From: Drosophila pseudoobscura
Lineage: Eukaryota; Arthropoda; Insecta; Diptera; Drosophilidae
Assembly (NCBI RefSeq): GCF_009870125.1
Contig: NC_046679.1
Coordinates: 29,264,001-29,328,000, forward strand
Length of the DNA: 64,000 nt
Direction of reading: 5' to 3'
Shown: one piece after another, positions 11,486 through 23,551 of the stretch
Layout of the letters: the number at the start of each line of letters is the position of its first letter
Numbering within the stretch: position 1 is the first letter of the stretch
The notes under the pieces: generated by a model
What the model was told of the DNA's origin: nothing
Databases searched by the model: none
The model's input: only the letters and a program-made list of their open reading frames with translations
Translations under genes and position numbers: made by a program

Positions 11486-14342
11486 TATGTAGCTTGTGCT
11501 ATCCTTAATAATGATTTGGCAACCCTTTTTCCCCCATGCCCTTTTCTGCTCTTAAATATTTTCTCTTTGTTCTCTTGCTTTTTTCTTCTAAGAATTCAAT
11601 TACTTAACCGAATGGAAAAACAACTTTTAATATTCCTTGTGGCCATCTATCACGAACAATTTATGTATTTTCGCACCAATTATGCAGTTAGACAGAAGAA
11701 AAATAAAAACTATTAGCCAAGAGATGGCCATTTGGCTGGCCAAAGCCAATTCCCGGACAGACTTGCCCTCCGCTCCAGACTTTTCAGAGCCTGTGCCAAA
11801 TTCCTTGGCACTCGCATTAACGACAACTGTTGCCAAGTAAATTGGCATAAAACAAATCGGCATCGTCATCGTTGTTGGCTCTAATTAGATTGTTCTGGCA
11901 GTGGCAACAGCCTTAGATATTTCTTCCCAGGAGCCACACGCGCGCAAATGCCAGTCGAAAAATTGTTAAATAATTTAAAAAGAAATTAGCGTATATTTCG
12001 TGTGTGTGTGTGTGTGTGAGTGTGCAGACAAAGCATTAAAATAAAAATGTTGTAACCAATTCCATGCATAACAGTAACAGTTAAATAAAATTTAATTTAG
12101 CAGAAAAACGAGAGAGGCAAACGAGAACAGAGCACAGCCACAGGAGAAACTGCACAAATTGCCAAAGGAAATAAAAATCACAAGCAGATGAAAGGAGATG
12201 GCCACATGGGCAGCACCACGTGAGGGAGCGGCACAGCAGGCTGCTGGGCAAGTGCCGGTAACTGGAGATACTCGTGGAAGCGGGATGGAACGATGCTGGA
12301 AGTGTCAGAGAAGGGAAGACAGTCTGTGCCAGAAAATAGACAACACAAAATGCGTTTGGCCATAATGAAGACTTCATATTTGTGTAGCGGCAGCCGGCAG
12401 CAGCAACAAATGAATGCCGTCAACATTTATTATTAATTTTAATATTTCAAAGAGCGCAGCCAACCAACCAACAATACGCAAAAAACAAGTACAAAAAATA
12501 TGAGCAAAAAGCTAAGTAATATTACAACTGGATGATACCCTTTACAGATAAAGAACTATGGTTTTTAGTCTCTACAAAATGATTTGATTATCATTTTAAG
12601 ATCATACCGCCTAAGGAATTTTTTTTTTAAATTTTTGTACATTAAAATAAATGAATAATATTTAAGTACAACTAAAAATTTTAAATTATAACAAACATTT
12701 TAAAGTGAAATATAAATATTATTAAAAGTTAATAGAATTGTAAAATATATTTATTAATATTTTTAAATAATAATTATCCTCATGTAATAATAATAAAATT
12801 AGAATAAAGTAATTTATAAATATTTATAGCTTATTTAATACAAAGAAAATATTTGAAAATTCAAAAACCCAATTTAAATGATTCACATATTTATTTTTAA
12901 TTAAGAAATCTGATAATCTGGTAATATTTTGCACTAAAAAATTATTTTTGTATCTACAAATATTCGTATTCCTTTATCCGCGATCCTCTACTCCCACCCA
13001 ATATACCCTTTTATGTATATACATCTAAGGGATACACAAATACAAAAAAGAGACAAGAAAGCCACTGGAAAATGGGGGAAAATGGGGCACAAAACGGGAC
13101 AACAAAAAACGCAACTTGGCACGCGCTTGCCTTGGCTTTGGCTCTGCGGATGGATGTCCGCCTACTGCTGGGGGTGGGGGGGTCCTGGGGCTGGGGATAC
13201 TCCTCGTAGAAGAAAACGCCAGCTTCAAACTTTGGCAAAGAGCCGACACACTAATTTGATGGCTTTTTGTTGCTACTGGCCAAAGGAGGGGCGTTCCGGC
13301 AATGCCAAACGCCTGGAATTTGCCTCACTGCAGGGCTGTAACTTTGGGCTTCAATGGAAATACGTTACCGGAACATCCTCAATGGATGGACAGTGCACTG
13401 ACCGCATTTAATTTTCGCTTTACAGACCGCACAAACTGCATCAACAGCCGAAAGCGCCAACAATTAACTTTTAAACAAATGCCAAAGGCATTCAAAATTT
13501 AATCAATTTATTTCATACGCTCAAAAAAACAACAAAACCTGCAAAATTCTGATAAACATTGCATCGGAAAATTTTGCGGATTTGTTGAGGCTTTTTGTCA
13601 AACAGAAAATACATATTACACGCCCCTGAAGCCTCGCCCAAAGACCCGAAAGTAACTTTCTGTTTGTTTGATGAAATTAAAATGTGATACTCGTTAAAAT
13701 ATAAATAATAAATAATTTAATAAAGGCGAATCCTTCAGATAGGAATAGTTGTACATATGTATACTACATATATGTATCCAATGTTTTGTAACTTGAAATA
13801 TTTAATTATGAAAAATATCTAACAATTGTTGGCTTGTCTTTGCGATATTTAAAAGATTTTCGTTTACCTTTGCAAATGCAATCTATGTTATATTATTTCA
13901 GTTTATTTTCGTCTGGCATTTGCATCGTCTTTTGTTTAGCAATCTTCCAATCAAAACAGACATTCTGTTTCCCTGCAGCTGATTTTCAAAACAAAGACAC
14001 ACAGATACTGCCACACAAACACACACACACACACATCTTTGTCTTTGTTCTAAGAGTTGCAGTAAACTATCTGTCATCTTGTGAATTGCGCGTGTTAAAA
14101 ATTCATCAGAAAAAAAGAGAAAAAATTCTCTGAAAAGAAAAGCAGATAAAAGACACAACGAACTTAATTTAAACGACAACCAAAAAATAAATGGGTGCAG
14201 AAAAAGCAGCAAAAAGGTTTAACAAGGTTGGGGGCAACAGAGGAGGAGAGAGATACAAAACAGGAGGAGGAATAAGAAGGGCAGGGCTTTTGGATACTCT
14301 TTCAAGGATATAATCTAAAAATAGATATAAATTAAAATAAAA
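11486..14342. other. non-coding spacer
   Basis: It contains a GT run near 12000-12018, a very AT-rich block at 12530-12960 and a CA run near 14020-14034. No open frame shows recognisable protein features. Confidence 0.45.
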
Positions 14343-14930
14343 CCCTCTACTATATAAAAATGTTTTGGGTCGTCGTGGTGGCCTGTTATTTTGCTGATAT
14401 CGGAGCGAGCTAGTGGGCCGGGGGTTGGTGTCCGTGCAAAAATATATAGATACAGATTAAATTAAATTAAATCTCTCTAATATATAAACAACTTTTGGGT
14501 TGTCGTCGTGGCCTGAGCCACCGAAGCTAGTGAGCCGCGGGTTGGTGCCCGAGCAAAGCGATTGCTTGGAGGTCTTGGCCCCTAGTCTACCGGGTACATA
14601 GATACAGTAGAATGATTTTAACCCGATTTAGCTGGCAAAAGCGCAGCATACATCCCGCTCAAACGACCGATGGGCGCTGCTGCATGATGCGCGTGTCATT
14701 TCGAGCTTCAGTATCAACTAAGAGTAGATTGTTGTATCTGACAGCTACATTTAATAGTACTCTCGATCCTGTAAGCTCTGATTTGCATAGATATATGCTT
14801 TGTGCAGAAAAATCTGAGCTCTTTGGTATGTTTTCATTGAGATCTATATCTTTAAAACTGAGAAATCATGGCTGCCTCTTTGTGGCCTGCGATAGAGTAT
14901 TAAAAAAGTAGAGGGGTTAAAGTCCCCAAC
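14343..14930 (+). mobile_element. degenerate Helitron-like element with helicase C-terminal relic
   Basis: Two diverged tandem copies of one terminal sequence lie at about 14343-14455 and 14470-14600. Each has TCT(A/C)(C/T)TATATAAA-like starts, then TTTTGGGT(C/T)GTCGT, then a 'CTAGTG(G/A)GCCG(G/C)GGGTTGG' block. From 14612 the plus strand reads a frame ending SLRSISLKLRN, then HGCLFVACDRV, then after stops RG and SP. This resembles the end of the PIF1-like helicase of Helitrons, where a DL-x(n)-HGQLYVA(C/L)SRV motif precedes GLKV. Helitrons are rolling-circle transposons. In-frame stops show the copy is dead. The helicase resemblance is by eye and moderate. Confidence 0.45.
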
Positions 14931-14995
14931 AACAATGGAAACCACAAAGCGGCGCTTTTGTTTGCCAGTGTCGCGTCGCATGCAGTCAATCTATC

Positions 14996-15018
14996 TGTGT
15001 GTGTGTGTGTGTGTGTGT
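14996..15018. repeat. (GT)n microsatellite
   Basis: An alternating GT run of about 23 bp in non-coding DNA. Confidence 0.85.
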
Positions 15019-15580
15019 TTCGCCTGCCAATCAACTCAACAATCGCAATCAATTTGCTCCGCTGCAACAGCCCCCGTCCTCCGTCCTCCATTCTCCATTC
15101 TCCATCACTCGTTCCATTCCATTTGGGGCGCATTGTCATGGTGCAAGTGCAACTGTCATTTCAAGCGCAATCTCTGCATATGTATGTGTGTGTTTGTGTG
15201 CGCCCGAGGGTGGATAAATGTGTGATATATCAGCGCAAGCCAAAAAATAAACAACAACAAAAAAATATATAAAAAAAATAAAAGATGTCTGATATGCCGC
15301 AATGCATTTTTTAATTACGATACTGCGACATTAAGGACCCGCAGTCATGGCCATATATCACATGAATGAATCATAGCCTTAAGATATGACACAAAGGGGG
15401 GGTAGGCGAGACAGAAGCAGAAGGACATCTATAAAGAGTTTGCTAAGTCAACTTTTGGGGCACTAATAATTCCTCGAAAAATTTGTATTTTTGGGAATGA
15501 TAAAAACCCTTTTGAAAACCCTTGATTACGGCAAAAAAATTCTTTATTTAGTTCTTTAAAAAAAATAAATATAAACCCAT

Positions 15581-15838
15581 CTGTTCGGGAGCAGCAGCTC
15601 TAACAGAGCAGAAGCACTGTTAACACCCCAGGTTAGCCTGTTACCGTCGTGTAAAAGCCTCCTTTACAGCCTGTGGCCGCTCCCGGTAACAGTTCAATGT
15701 TAGCGCTCTGCTTTAGCAGGCTGTGGCCACAGCCGGTAACAGCACACTGTTACAGATCACTGTTAGCGATCTTCTATAACAGTCTGTGGCCGCTACCGGT
15801 TACAGATCACTGTTAGCGCTCTACGACAGAGCTCTCAT
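15581..15838 (+). repeat. 50-bp minisatellite element, copy 1
   Basis: Imperfect ~50-bp units of the form CTGTGGCCGCTCCCGGTAAC, then AGTTCACTGTTAGCGCTC, then TTCTATAACAG. Each unit holds facing TAACAG and CTGTTA hexamers. The left edge carries GGAGCAGCAGCTCTAACAG and the right edge ends near CATGATCCA. Both edges recur in other copies (32521-32730, 46797-47085, 58531-58935), so this looks like one dispersed element family with an internal minisatellite. Confidence 0.8.
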
Positions 15839-17834
15839 GATCCACAGGGCATTCGAGCGGCCTAAGCTAGAAAGAACAGCCGTAAAAAAACCCAGAAAAT
15901 TATAAAAAATATATATCGCACCTTATGTTCATTCCACAACTTTATCGACCCTCCTACAAAGTACTATCTTCAAAACTAAAGCCTCGGAAACCCAAAACAA
16001 CAAAAAACACCATCAAAACAAAAACAACAACTGCCATTCCTTCCACTTGCCAAGTAGGCCTTAAAGTTGGCCAAATTTATGGGCATTATATTCGCATCAT
16101 AATCATCAGCATAATACGCATACGCATACGCAGAAATTTGCAAAGTATTGTTATGCTAAATTTATTTGCCCCCATAGCCATCTGCCATCTGTTGGCGATG
16201 TGATGTCCTTGTTGTTGTTAACTTCATCAGAAGTGCGATTGAAACGCAACTTCCGCTTCCGCAAAATGTCTGCCAATGTGCGTGTGTGTGTGTGTGTGTT
16301 CCCGAGAGGAGAAACTGAGCTTCACTTCACTCCACTTTGCCTGCAAACAAATCAACTTGAACTTCCGTTTCATTTCGCTTTTTCTTGCCATTTCATATTC
16401 TTTTGCAAGTCCCTCCGCCCCAGCCCCCTCTCTCTTTTTGGGCAACCCACTCAACTCTCAAATTTTTTATTTTCTCTTTACTGTGCATTTCGGCGACTTT
16501 AGCGTAAATTTACTTTTCACTTTCAGCGCCATCAAAAAAGTTTCCTCTTTTTTTTGTGCATAGCTAACTTTTTGGCTCACATTACGTATATTTTCCATAT
16601 TTTCTGTTGCTTCCTCTCCACCTCTTTTCCTTCCTCTGGGGCTTTGCCTTTTCAATGTCATTGCACACTCGCGGAAAATCTCGTATGTGTATGTGGGGGA
16701 AACTTTGTCTCGTTTTTTTCTTGGCTTTTCATTTCCTTCATTTCAGCCGTTTTGCACCTTGAAGCGTTTTCCTTCTTTTTGGTGTGACTGGACGTGGGCG
16801 GATGTTACAGTTCTCCCTCCCTTTTTTTTTATATACTTTTCGCTTAATTTAATGCTTGAATGCCTATTTAAATTTGTGTGTCCCTCATCGTTGTCTGCAT
16901 TCCCAATTTTGTTTTGTCATTTACATTTCGTTTGGGAATCAATCAGCGGCCGGGCCGGCACACGTGTGTGCATTGATATCATGCCATGAGAATTATCAAT
17001 TTTATTTGTTTCGGTGGGCGAAAGATTTGAGCGAATTTTCTGCTGCATACTTTTAGGCCGCGGTTGATGGGTAGGGAATTGAACACAGGGTATGGCCATG
17101 TATTTTGCGTGGCATACTTTTAGGCAGTGATATTTTGAGAAGGCGAACTTAAGCAATTGGGAATGAGAATTGGAATAGGAATCAATAAGAGAGAGAATAA
17201 AGATAGAAATGTAAAACAAAAAGGCGAATTTAAGGTATACCTTGAGAACTTGAGGTTTTAAAAGTGAAATTACGAGAAAAGCTTCTACGATATACTAAAA
17301 AACTGCTACTGGAAATACTAAAACAGGTACTTAATTCTTAAAATAAATATTAATATTGAAACAGACTTAAAATATACCAATGACTATAAAGCCAATACTA
17401 CAAATTTTAAAAAGCATCAAAATATATTAAGTATACCAAAAATAATATAATTAAAATATTAAAAAATACCAAACAAGATTCTAAAATACTAAAAAAATAT
17501 AGAATCAAAAGTAAGTCAATAAATGGGAAATTATGATTTTTAATGAACAAAAGAACAAGCGAGCAATCTTAAAATAAGGGAATAAAAAAGAGATGACTTA
17601 TAAATGATGAAAATATTATTACAAAATCTTGATAGACCAGAAATTGGTGAAGAAATACAGTAATGAAGAAGGAACAAAAGAAGACTGTGAGCTATAACTT
17701 CTTAAACTGGCTCAAATGAGTTCAAGATGAAGCTCAAACGGAGTAAAAGACTTGGTTTTGATAGAAAAATTAGGATCATAAAGTTACCATCATGAAAAAT
17801 AAACCAAAGTACTTTATAGTCATTCAAGTGATAT
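15839..17834. other. non-coding spacer before the UGT cluster
   Basis: It includes a (GT)n run near 16281-16299, pyrimidine-rich DNA at 16430-16830 and an AT-rich block of 'AAATACTAAA' words at 17270-17520. I see no gene. Confidence 0.45.
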
Positions 17835-17840
17835 TTTATT
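17835..17840 (-). promoter_or_regulatory. poly(A) signal of UGT-1
   Basis: AATAAA on the minus strand, about 20 bp beyond the UGT-1 stop codon, implying a very short 3' UTR. Confidence 0.55.
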
Positions 17841-17859
17841 ATTGAAATTAAACTAAAAT

Positions 17860-19529
17860 TCAGTTGCGTTTTCTCTTTTCCCCTTGGGGTTGTGTTTTCC
17901 CACCTCCAAAGACCCCCCTCAGCAGTCGCCAAATGGCAAGCGGCAGAGCAACCAGCAGGAGGATCACTACTCCAAAGATGATCAGCAGGACATCCACATT
18001 GTGGTACTGCCACCAGTTCAACCTCTGAGCAGCACTTTGCAGGTAGGCGGCTCCCTGATGGCGGGTCACATGCTCCACCCAGTAGACGGCGTTCTTCAGA
18101 GGAGTCTGCTGCTGATCGCGATACCGGAAGGACATGCCGCGGATAACCTCCGTGTAGGAGGGCACACTGGTGATCCTCTCGATGGCTGCCTTGAGGTCTG
18201 CAGCCTTCAGTGACTTGAAGTCCAACATAATACCATAGCCGGTCTGTTCGGCGTGGGCCATATTGAAGAACTGATCGCTGAAGATCGGCAGACCGATGAC
18301 GGGCTTGCCATGATATATGGACTCTGTGGTGCTCAACATACCGCCGTGGGTGATAAATGCCAGGACCTTGGGATGGGCCAGTATATCCGTCTGCGGGAAC
18401 CAGTCTGAGATGAACAGATTATCTGGTTTATTTGGCAGATCTTCCAGCTCGAACTTCCACAGCACACGCTGCTTGAGGCCCCTGAAGGCCTTGAGTATTT
18501 CCTGCACTTTCTCCGGCGGCAAGTCCTTGCTCTTGAGATTCGAGCCCATTGAAAAGTAGATGGCTCCATGTTCGCTTTCGTTGAGAAACTTCTCAATCTT
18601 CGCGGGCAGGGGACTGAGCTTTCCATCGATGTGCATGCCCCCCACTTCAATCAGGTTGGGCGCATAGGGACGTGGAAAACTCAGCGATACATGCTGATTG
18701 ATGAGCACCAGCGAGGCATTACGGCGCATCTCATAAAAGCAGCGTTTGTTCTCGGGGAAGAACTCCTTATAGAGCGCCTCCTGACCGGGCAGATAGTAGT
18801 AGTCCAGCAGGAGACGTTCATAGGCCAGAAAAGCCACATTGACCAGGCGCTCATACAGCGACATGTGATCGTTGAAGGGCAACATTATGTGGGGCACAAA
18901 CGAAGCGGGAGCTGGGGAGCCCACCTAAAGGAGGAAACAGAAAGTTAGCTAAGAACACAGAGAACATTTTTCTACCCACCATATCCGTGATGAAGGTCAG
19001 TCCTCCCCCCGTGCTCAGGCCAATGAGTGGGGCCTGGAAATGTTCAGCCAATCCATAGTGGGCATCGTTGTAGAAGGTCTCGCAGATGACGGCATCGAAA
19101 GTTCTATTGCTTTTCAACAGATCCTGAAAATTGGGGTCCACAAAGAGTGCTCGTGTGAGGCGAAAACCCATATGATAATGATCTATTAGCTTTTGGGTGA
19201 GAGGTTTCTGTATGGACTGCCACAAGGCGGCCAGGTCTCCTTGAAATGAAAAAATCAGCCACTGGTCACCATTTATACCATTTATACATACCCCTCATAG
19301 CCCCTATCACATTTGGCACATAGATGTCATGATAACCAGGCATGGGTTTCTTCAGAGGAAACACAGAAACCACTGTGATTTCATGACCCGCCTGCACCAG
19401 GCCCTTGGCCAAGGCATGCCCCACATTGAAGTGCGATCGTCCTGGAGAATTCAAGACCATCAGGAACTTGTAGCCATCACAGAAACACAAGCTGAAGATC
19501 AGCGCCACAAACAGCGAAAGAATACGCAT
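17860..19529 (-). CDS. UGT-1: UDP-glycosyltransferase, 520 aa, three exons
   Basis: Exons read 19529-19292, 19239-18980 and 18924-17860, with GT/AG introns in phase 1 (52 bp) and phase 0 (55 bp). The protein starts with a signal peptide (MRILSLFVALIFSLCFCDG). The acceptor-binding half carries GRSHFNVG with the likely catalytic base H33. The donor half carries FSMGSNL, WFPQTDILAHP and the UGT signature FITHGGMLSTTES...DQ at about residues 356-384. A single membrane helix lies near 478-500, followed by the cytosolic tail KRKRN, a KxKxx ER-retrieval signal. It would transfer sugar, usually glucose in insects, from UDP-sugar to lipophilic acceptors in the ER lumen. I start at 19529, not at an upstream in-frame ATG (19595), because the signal peptide begins there. 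It faces UGT-2 head to head. Family call certain, substrate unknown. Confidence 0.96.
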
Positions 19530-19599
19530 TCTGATGAAACTCAAGAACCGCGAGGGAGAGACCTCGACCGACCGCACGGAGCACGTTGCTGCCACAGAC

Positions 19600-19630
19600 T
19601 GAACGAATTCTTATAGATATGCTGCATATA
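19600..19630 (-). promoter_or_regulatory. candidate core promoter of UGT-1
   Basis: On the minus strand TATATG starts at 19630 and a TCAGTC initiator has its A at 19600, 30 bp apart, leaving a 5' UTR of about 70 bp. A GATA-type motif, TTCTTATAGATA (plus-strand orientation), lies between them at 19608-19619. Confidence 0.45.
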
Positions 19631-19794
19631 TCTACACTCAATTATTGTGAAATTCCTGTACTCCGCATGAGACTGGACACCAGCCAAATGGTAAGCAAAA
19701 ATAAATACTCATTTGATTGCAAAAGGCTTACTTTAAGTCGATTTTTGCATGCCCTACACTCATGAGAGAGGGCTTTGGAATATATATACACTTA

Positions 19795-20350
19795 CACTGA
19801 GAGAAAAGTGGCATAGTATGATAAATTTAACATAAATTTAAATTTAAATATAAATTTTATTAAAAAGTCTTTTTTTTAATATTATAAATAAATAAAATAT
19901 ATTCCATTTGTGGGAAAAATATTATAATCTAAATAAAAAATTGTTTAAATAAATATACAACTTTTTTTCTTAAAAAGTTTTTTTTTTAATATTTTAAATT
20001 AATATAATATATTGTTTTTGTAGGAACAAATTTAATCTACATAAGAAAATATTTAATTTAAAAATAAAATATATTCTGTTTTAAAAAGTGTTTCTTACAA
20101 ATTTAAAATAAATAAAATATATTCAATTTGTTGGAAAAATATTTAATCTAAATAAGAAAATATTTAATTTAAATAAACATTTTTTTTTATTTTAAAGTAT
20201 ATAGTTTTTAAATAAGAAAATTTTAAATTTAAATGTAAAATATATATTTTGTTATGTGAAAATATATAGTTTTTAAATTAAATACATTTATTTTTTTTCT
20301 ACAATTTCAAACTTTAATTATTCAAATTTCAGTCTTGTTTTCCCTCTGTG
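19795..20350. mobile_element. AT-rich MITE-like element A
   Basis: The left end CACTGAGAGAAAA and the reverse complement of the right end, CACAGAGGGAAAA, form imperfect terminal inverted repeats. Both ends are flanked by TA, the target duplication of Tc1/mariner-type elements. The 556-bp interior is extremely AT-rich and contains about three imperfect ~110-bp units (AAAAAGT-T(n)-AATATT recurring near 19862, 19973 and 20083). There is no open frame. A related element lies at 29930-30298. Confidence 0.6.
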
Positions 20351-20977
20351 TAATAAAAGATTTCTTCCAAATTATCTTATCTATTGGATTTGATAATATT
20401 TTGAAATGTACAACTAAATGCTGGTGTCTGGGGCATCACGTAGTGTAGGGAACTCAAGAGATTAATAAAAAGTGATGATCAATCAAGTAAATGAAGAGAG
20501 CCCCTAACCAAACTTGTTTAAGCAATAAGAGATCTTCAAATTTAAGAGAAAAAGAGAGCTTTAAGCTGAAGAGAAAAAGAGAGCTTTTAGCAGAAGAGAA
20601 AAATATAGCTTTGAATTGAAGAGAAAAAGAGAAAAGTTTAGAGTTTTTAAGAGGGAAATATCTATGCTACAAATGGAAAACATATGGACGGTTTGATTAA
20701 GGGCTTGTAAATTATATTTTGGATATATATTTGTATATATGTATATGTATATTTCTCCGGCGAATTTTTGGGATTCTTTTTGGGGGAAAAAAATGTATAT
20801 TACTCTGTCAAATTTTCAATATTAATGATCTATACAAAAATATATGAATGCAAACGAAAATGAAACAGCACAAAGATTCACTAGATCTAATGATGCTTAA
20901 GATACCGCAATCTAAAGATAAACTACAGATAAATCCAGGTCTCCCTCTCTCTAAAGAACGAAGTCCCTTATCAAATG
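20351..20977. other. spacer between UGT-1 and UGT-2
   Basis: AT-rich, with short GAGAAAAAGAGAGCTTT direct repeats around 20545-20640. I see no gene. Confidence 0.5.
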
Positions 20978-21011
20978 TATATCTAGCAGCGGAAAACCTT
21001 AAAACTCTTCA
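20978..21011 (+). promoter_or_regulatory. core promoter of UGT-2
   Basis: TATATC begins at 20978 and a TCAGTC initiator has its A at 21011, 33 bp apart. Translation starts only 24 bp downstream. The same 33-bp spacing occurs at UGT-3, UGT-4, UGT-5 and the esterase. Confidence 0.6.
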
Positions 21012-21034
21012 GTCTTATCCAAATCTGTGGCAAA

Positions 21035-22730
21035 ATGCGTTTGGTTTCTTTACTTCTCCTGTTGATAGGCCAGGTATACGGCTACTCCTACCTGATGGTG
21101 CTCCATACGGGCTCCAAATCCCACCATACGGTGGGTGTTGCTTTGGCCCGGGGTCTGATTGCGGTTGGCCATGAGGTTACACTGATTTCGCCATTCCCCC
21201 AGACGAAACCACTCCAAAATCTGATCGATGTGAACACGCCGAATATAATCAGCGTAATGGCCAGTGAGTATTACGTTTGAAACCGTTTTTCCCGGGCTAT
21301 GTGTCACGTAGAGGCTTATCAGGGTGGGAATTTGATAACAGGCGACAATTATCGCAGAAACGTGCACAGATAGACCCATTACAATGCACAATAAACCCCC
21401 CTCTCTGACCTTTCCCGCAGATCACAAGGCTCGAATACTAGAGAATGCCAAATTGCCTGTGCTCCATCGGTATCCTCGTATCCATGGCATGGGTCTGGAC
21501 CTAACCGAAGCCCTACTTGCGGCGCCCGCAGTGCAGCAGCTGCTGAAGGAGCAGCGCACCTTCGATGGGGTTATCGTTGAGGCCTTCATGAACGACGCCC
21601 ATTATGGCTTTGCCGAGCGCTTTGGGGCACCGCTAATAGTCCTGAGCACCCTGGGAGCCACCGGCTGGACATCGGACCTGGTGGGCACGCCCTCGCCGCC
21701 CTCCTATGTGCCACATAATCTGCTGCAATTCAGTGACCGCATGGACTTCACGGAGAGAGCCCGGAACCTGGGCTTCCAGGTCTTTGAATATTTCTACCAG
21801 CGTTGGTTCAATCTGCCACGACAGGAGGCCCTCTACAGGAAGTATTTTGCGAACAATACACAGGATTTTTATGACATGCGACGGAGTACATCGTTGGTTC
21901 TGTTGAACAATCATGTGTCCATGAGTGCACCGCGTCCCTACGCCCCGAACATGATTGAAGTGGGAGGCATGCACATCAATCGGCAGGCCAGGCAGCCCCT
22001 TCCCAAGGACATTGAGGAGTTCATCGAGGGTGCCAGGCACGGAGTGATCTTTTTTTCTTTGGGTTCCAATCTCAACAGCCAAGATCTGCCCCTGGAGAAG
22101 CGGCGAGCGATTGTGGAGACCCTGCGTGGCCTCAAGCAGCGCATCCTTTGGAAATTCGAGGTTGAAAACTTTCCCGACAAGCCCGAGAATGTGTTCATCT
22201 CAAGCTGGTTCCCCCAGGATGATATCCTGGCCCACGACAAGGTGATTGCCTTCATCACCCACGGCGGACTGCTCAGCACCACGGAATCCATCTACCACGG
22301 CAAACCGGTGGTGGGAATACCCTTCTTTGGCGATCAGTTCATGAACATGGCCAATGCCGAGATAGCTGGCTTTGGTATCACCGTCAAATACCACCAACTC
22401 GAGGCTCCGCTCCTCCGATCAGCCATTGAACGGATCACCAGTGACGCCAGCTACGCGGAAAAGGCTCGCGAAATGTCCAACCGCTTTCGAGATCAGTTGG
22501 CGGCCCCCCTGGACCGGGCCGTCTATTGGATGGAGCATGTTACCCGTCAGAAGGGCGCCAGGTACTTGAGAAGTGCCTGCCAGGATCTGAGCCTCGTGGA
22601 ATATCACAATATAGATGTTTTGGCCACATTCTTTGGGGGTTTGAGCTTGGTTATCGTATTGTTATGGGTTCTGGTACGATTTGTTTTGGTTAAACTTATG
22701 GGGAGCTCGAAGAAAGAGAAAGCTAATTAG
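21035..22730 (+). CDS. UGT-2: UDP-glycosyltransferase, 512 aa, two exons
   Basis: Exons are 21035-21263 and 21421-22730, with one phase-1 intron of 157 bp (GTGAGT donor, CCCGCAG acceptor). A signal peptide (MRLVSLLLLLIGQVYG) precedes GSKSHHTVGVALARGL with the likely catalytic H30. The donor domain has FSLGSNL, WFPQDDILAH and the signature FITHGGLLSTTES...GDQ at residues 354-382. A membrane helix near 470-500 is followed by KKEKAN, matching KxKxx. Unlike its closest relatives UGT-1, -3 and -4, it lacks the second intron: the codons around SDLVGTPSPPS are continuous. A poly(A) signal lies at 22995-23000. The start is the first ATG after the predicted initiator. It should glycosylate small lipophilic substrates in the ER; the substrate cannot be told from sequence. 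Confidence 0.96.
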
Positions 22731-23409
22731 TCGGTAGGTTTTAAGTAGGATTTAGGATCTCTCTTGGGCGGATAACCATTTGGTTTCAGAGAGAGATCTA
22801 AGGCAAGGCTTAATCTAGAAAACAACATCGGAAAATGAAGGATAGAGATAGATTGGAACCCCAAACAGGTTGGTCTTTGTATACACCGTAGGTGTACGTC
22901 AGTGCTACAAATAGAGACATATTTTATAAGTAATTTGGTTCCTTAACCATAATATTCCTCTAAGAAACATTTGGAATACTTAGAAACCTTCTTAAATAAA
23001 ATATTTATATGAAAGTCTCCAAATTCTTTACTCAGCGATTCTCAGCGAAGGTCAAGGTCAAGGCTCTATTACTGATGAAATTTTATTGACAAGTTCATTA
23101 CGCAGCAAAAATCTGAAGAAATTCTGATTGAAACCTCTCGAAAAAGAATGATTCTCTCTCCAAATATAGCTAATATAGCTAAGATACTGACTGGAGGAAG
23201 GCAACCAAGGCACTGGCCATAAATATAGGAATACATAAGAGCGTGGATTGCATACAAATATTATGTCAATACCCAAAGAAATCGAATGACTGGGTGAGCG
23301 CCTACAAAAGAGAGGAAACTATGGAGAGTCTGAGAACTGCAAAGAGAGAGCCGAAACACCGCCTTATCATCGAAGCATGATCCACTAGTCGACCCAACAT
23401 GCAGCTGCT
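22731..23409. other. spacer between UGT-2 and UGT-3
   Basis: Holds the UGT-2 3' UTR with AATAAA at 22995-23000 and then upstream DNA of UGT-3. No further gene is visible. Confidence 0.5.
22995..23000 (+). promoter_or_regulatory. poly(A) signal of UGT-2
   Basis: A perfect AATAAA about 265 bp after the UGT-2 stop. Confidence 0.5.
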
Positions 23410-23443
23410 TATAATTACCCCACAGCCGGCGAGAATTTTCTCA
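23410..23443 (+). promoter_or_regulatory. core promoter of UGT-3
   Basis: TATAAT at 23410 and a TCAGTT initiator with A at 23443, 33 bp apart. The interval GCCGGCGAGAATTT(T/C)CTCAG is almost identical to that upstream of UGT-4 at 26562-26580, so the promoter was duplicated with the gene. The 5' UTR would be about 109 bp. Confidence 0.65.
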
Positions 23444-23551
23444 GTTTGTTTCGATTCGCCAAAGCCTTAGCAGTGATTTCTATGGACTAAAGAATTAATA
23501 CATAAAAATACAATAATTAAGGCGAATTAATTGCGTGTTTTTCTATCAGTC

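Noticed and set aside
13013-13411. 132-codon plus-strand frame
   Set aside because: Composition is low-complexity and irregular, and an overlapping minus-strand frame is equally open. No recognisable motif.
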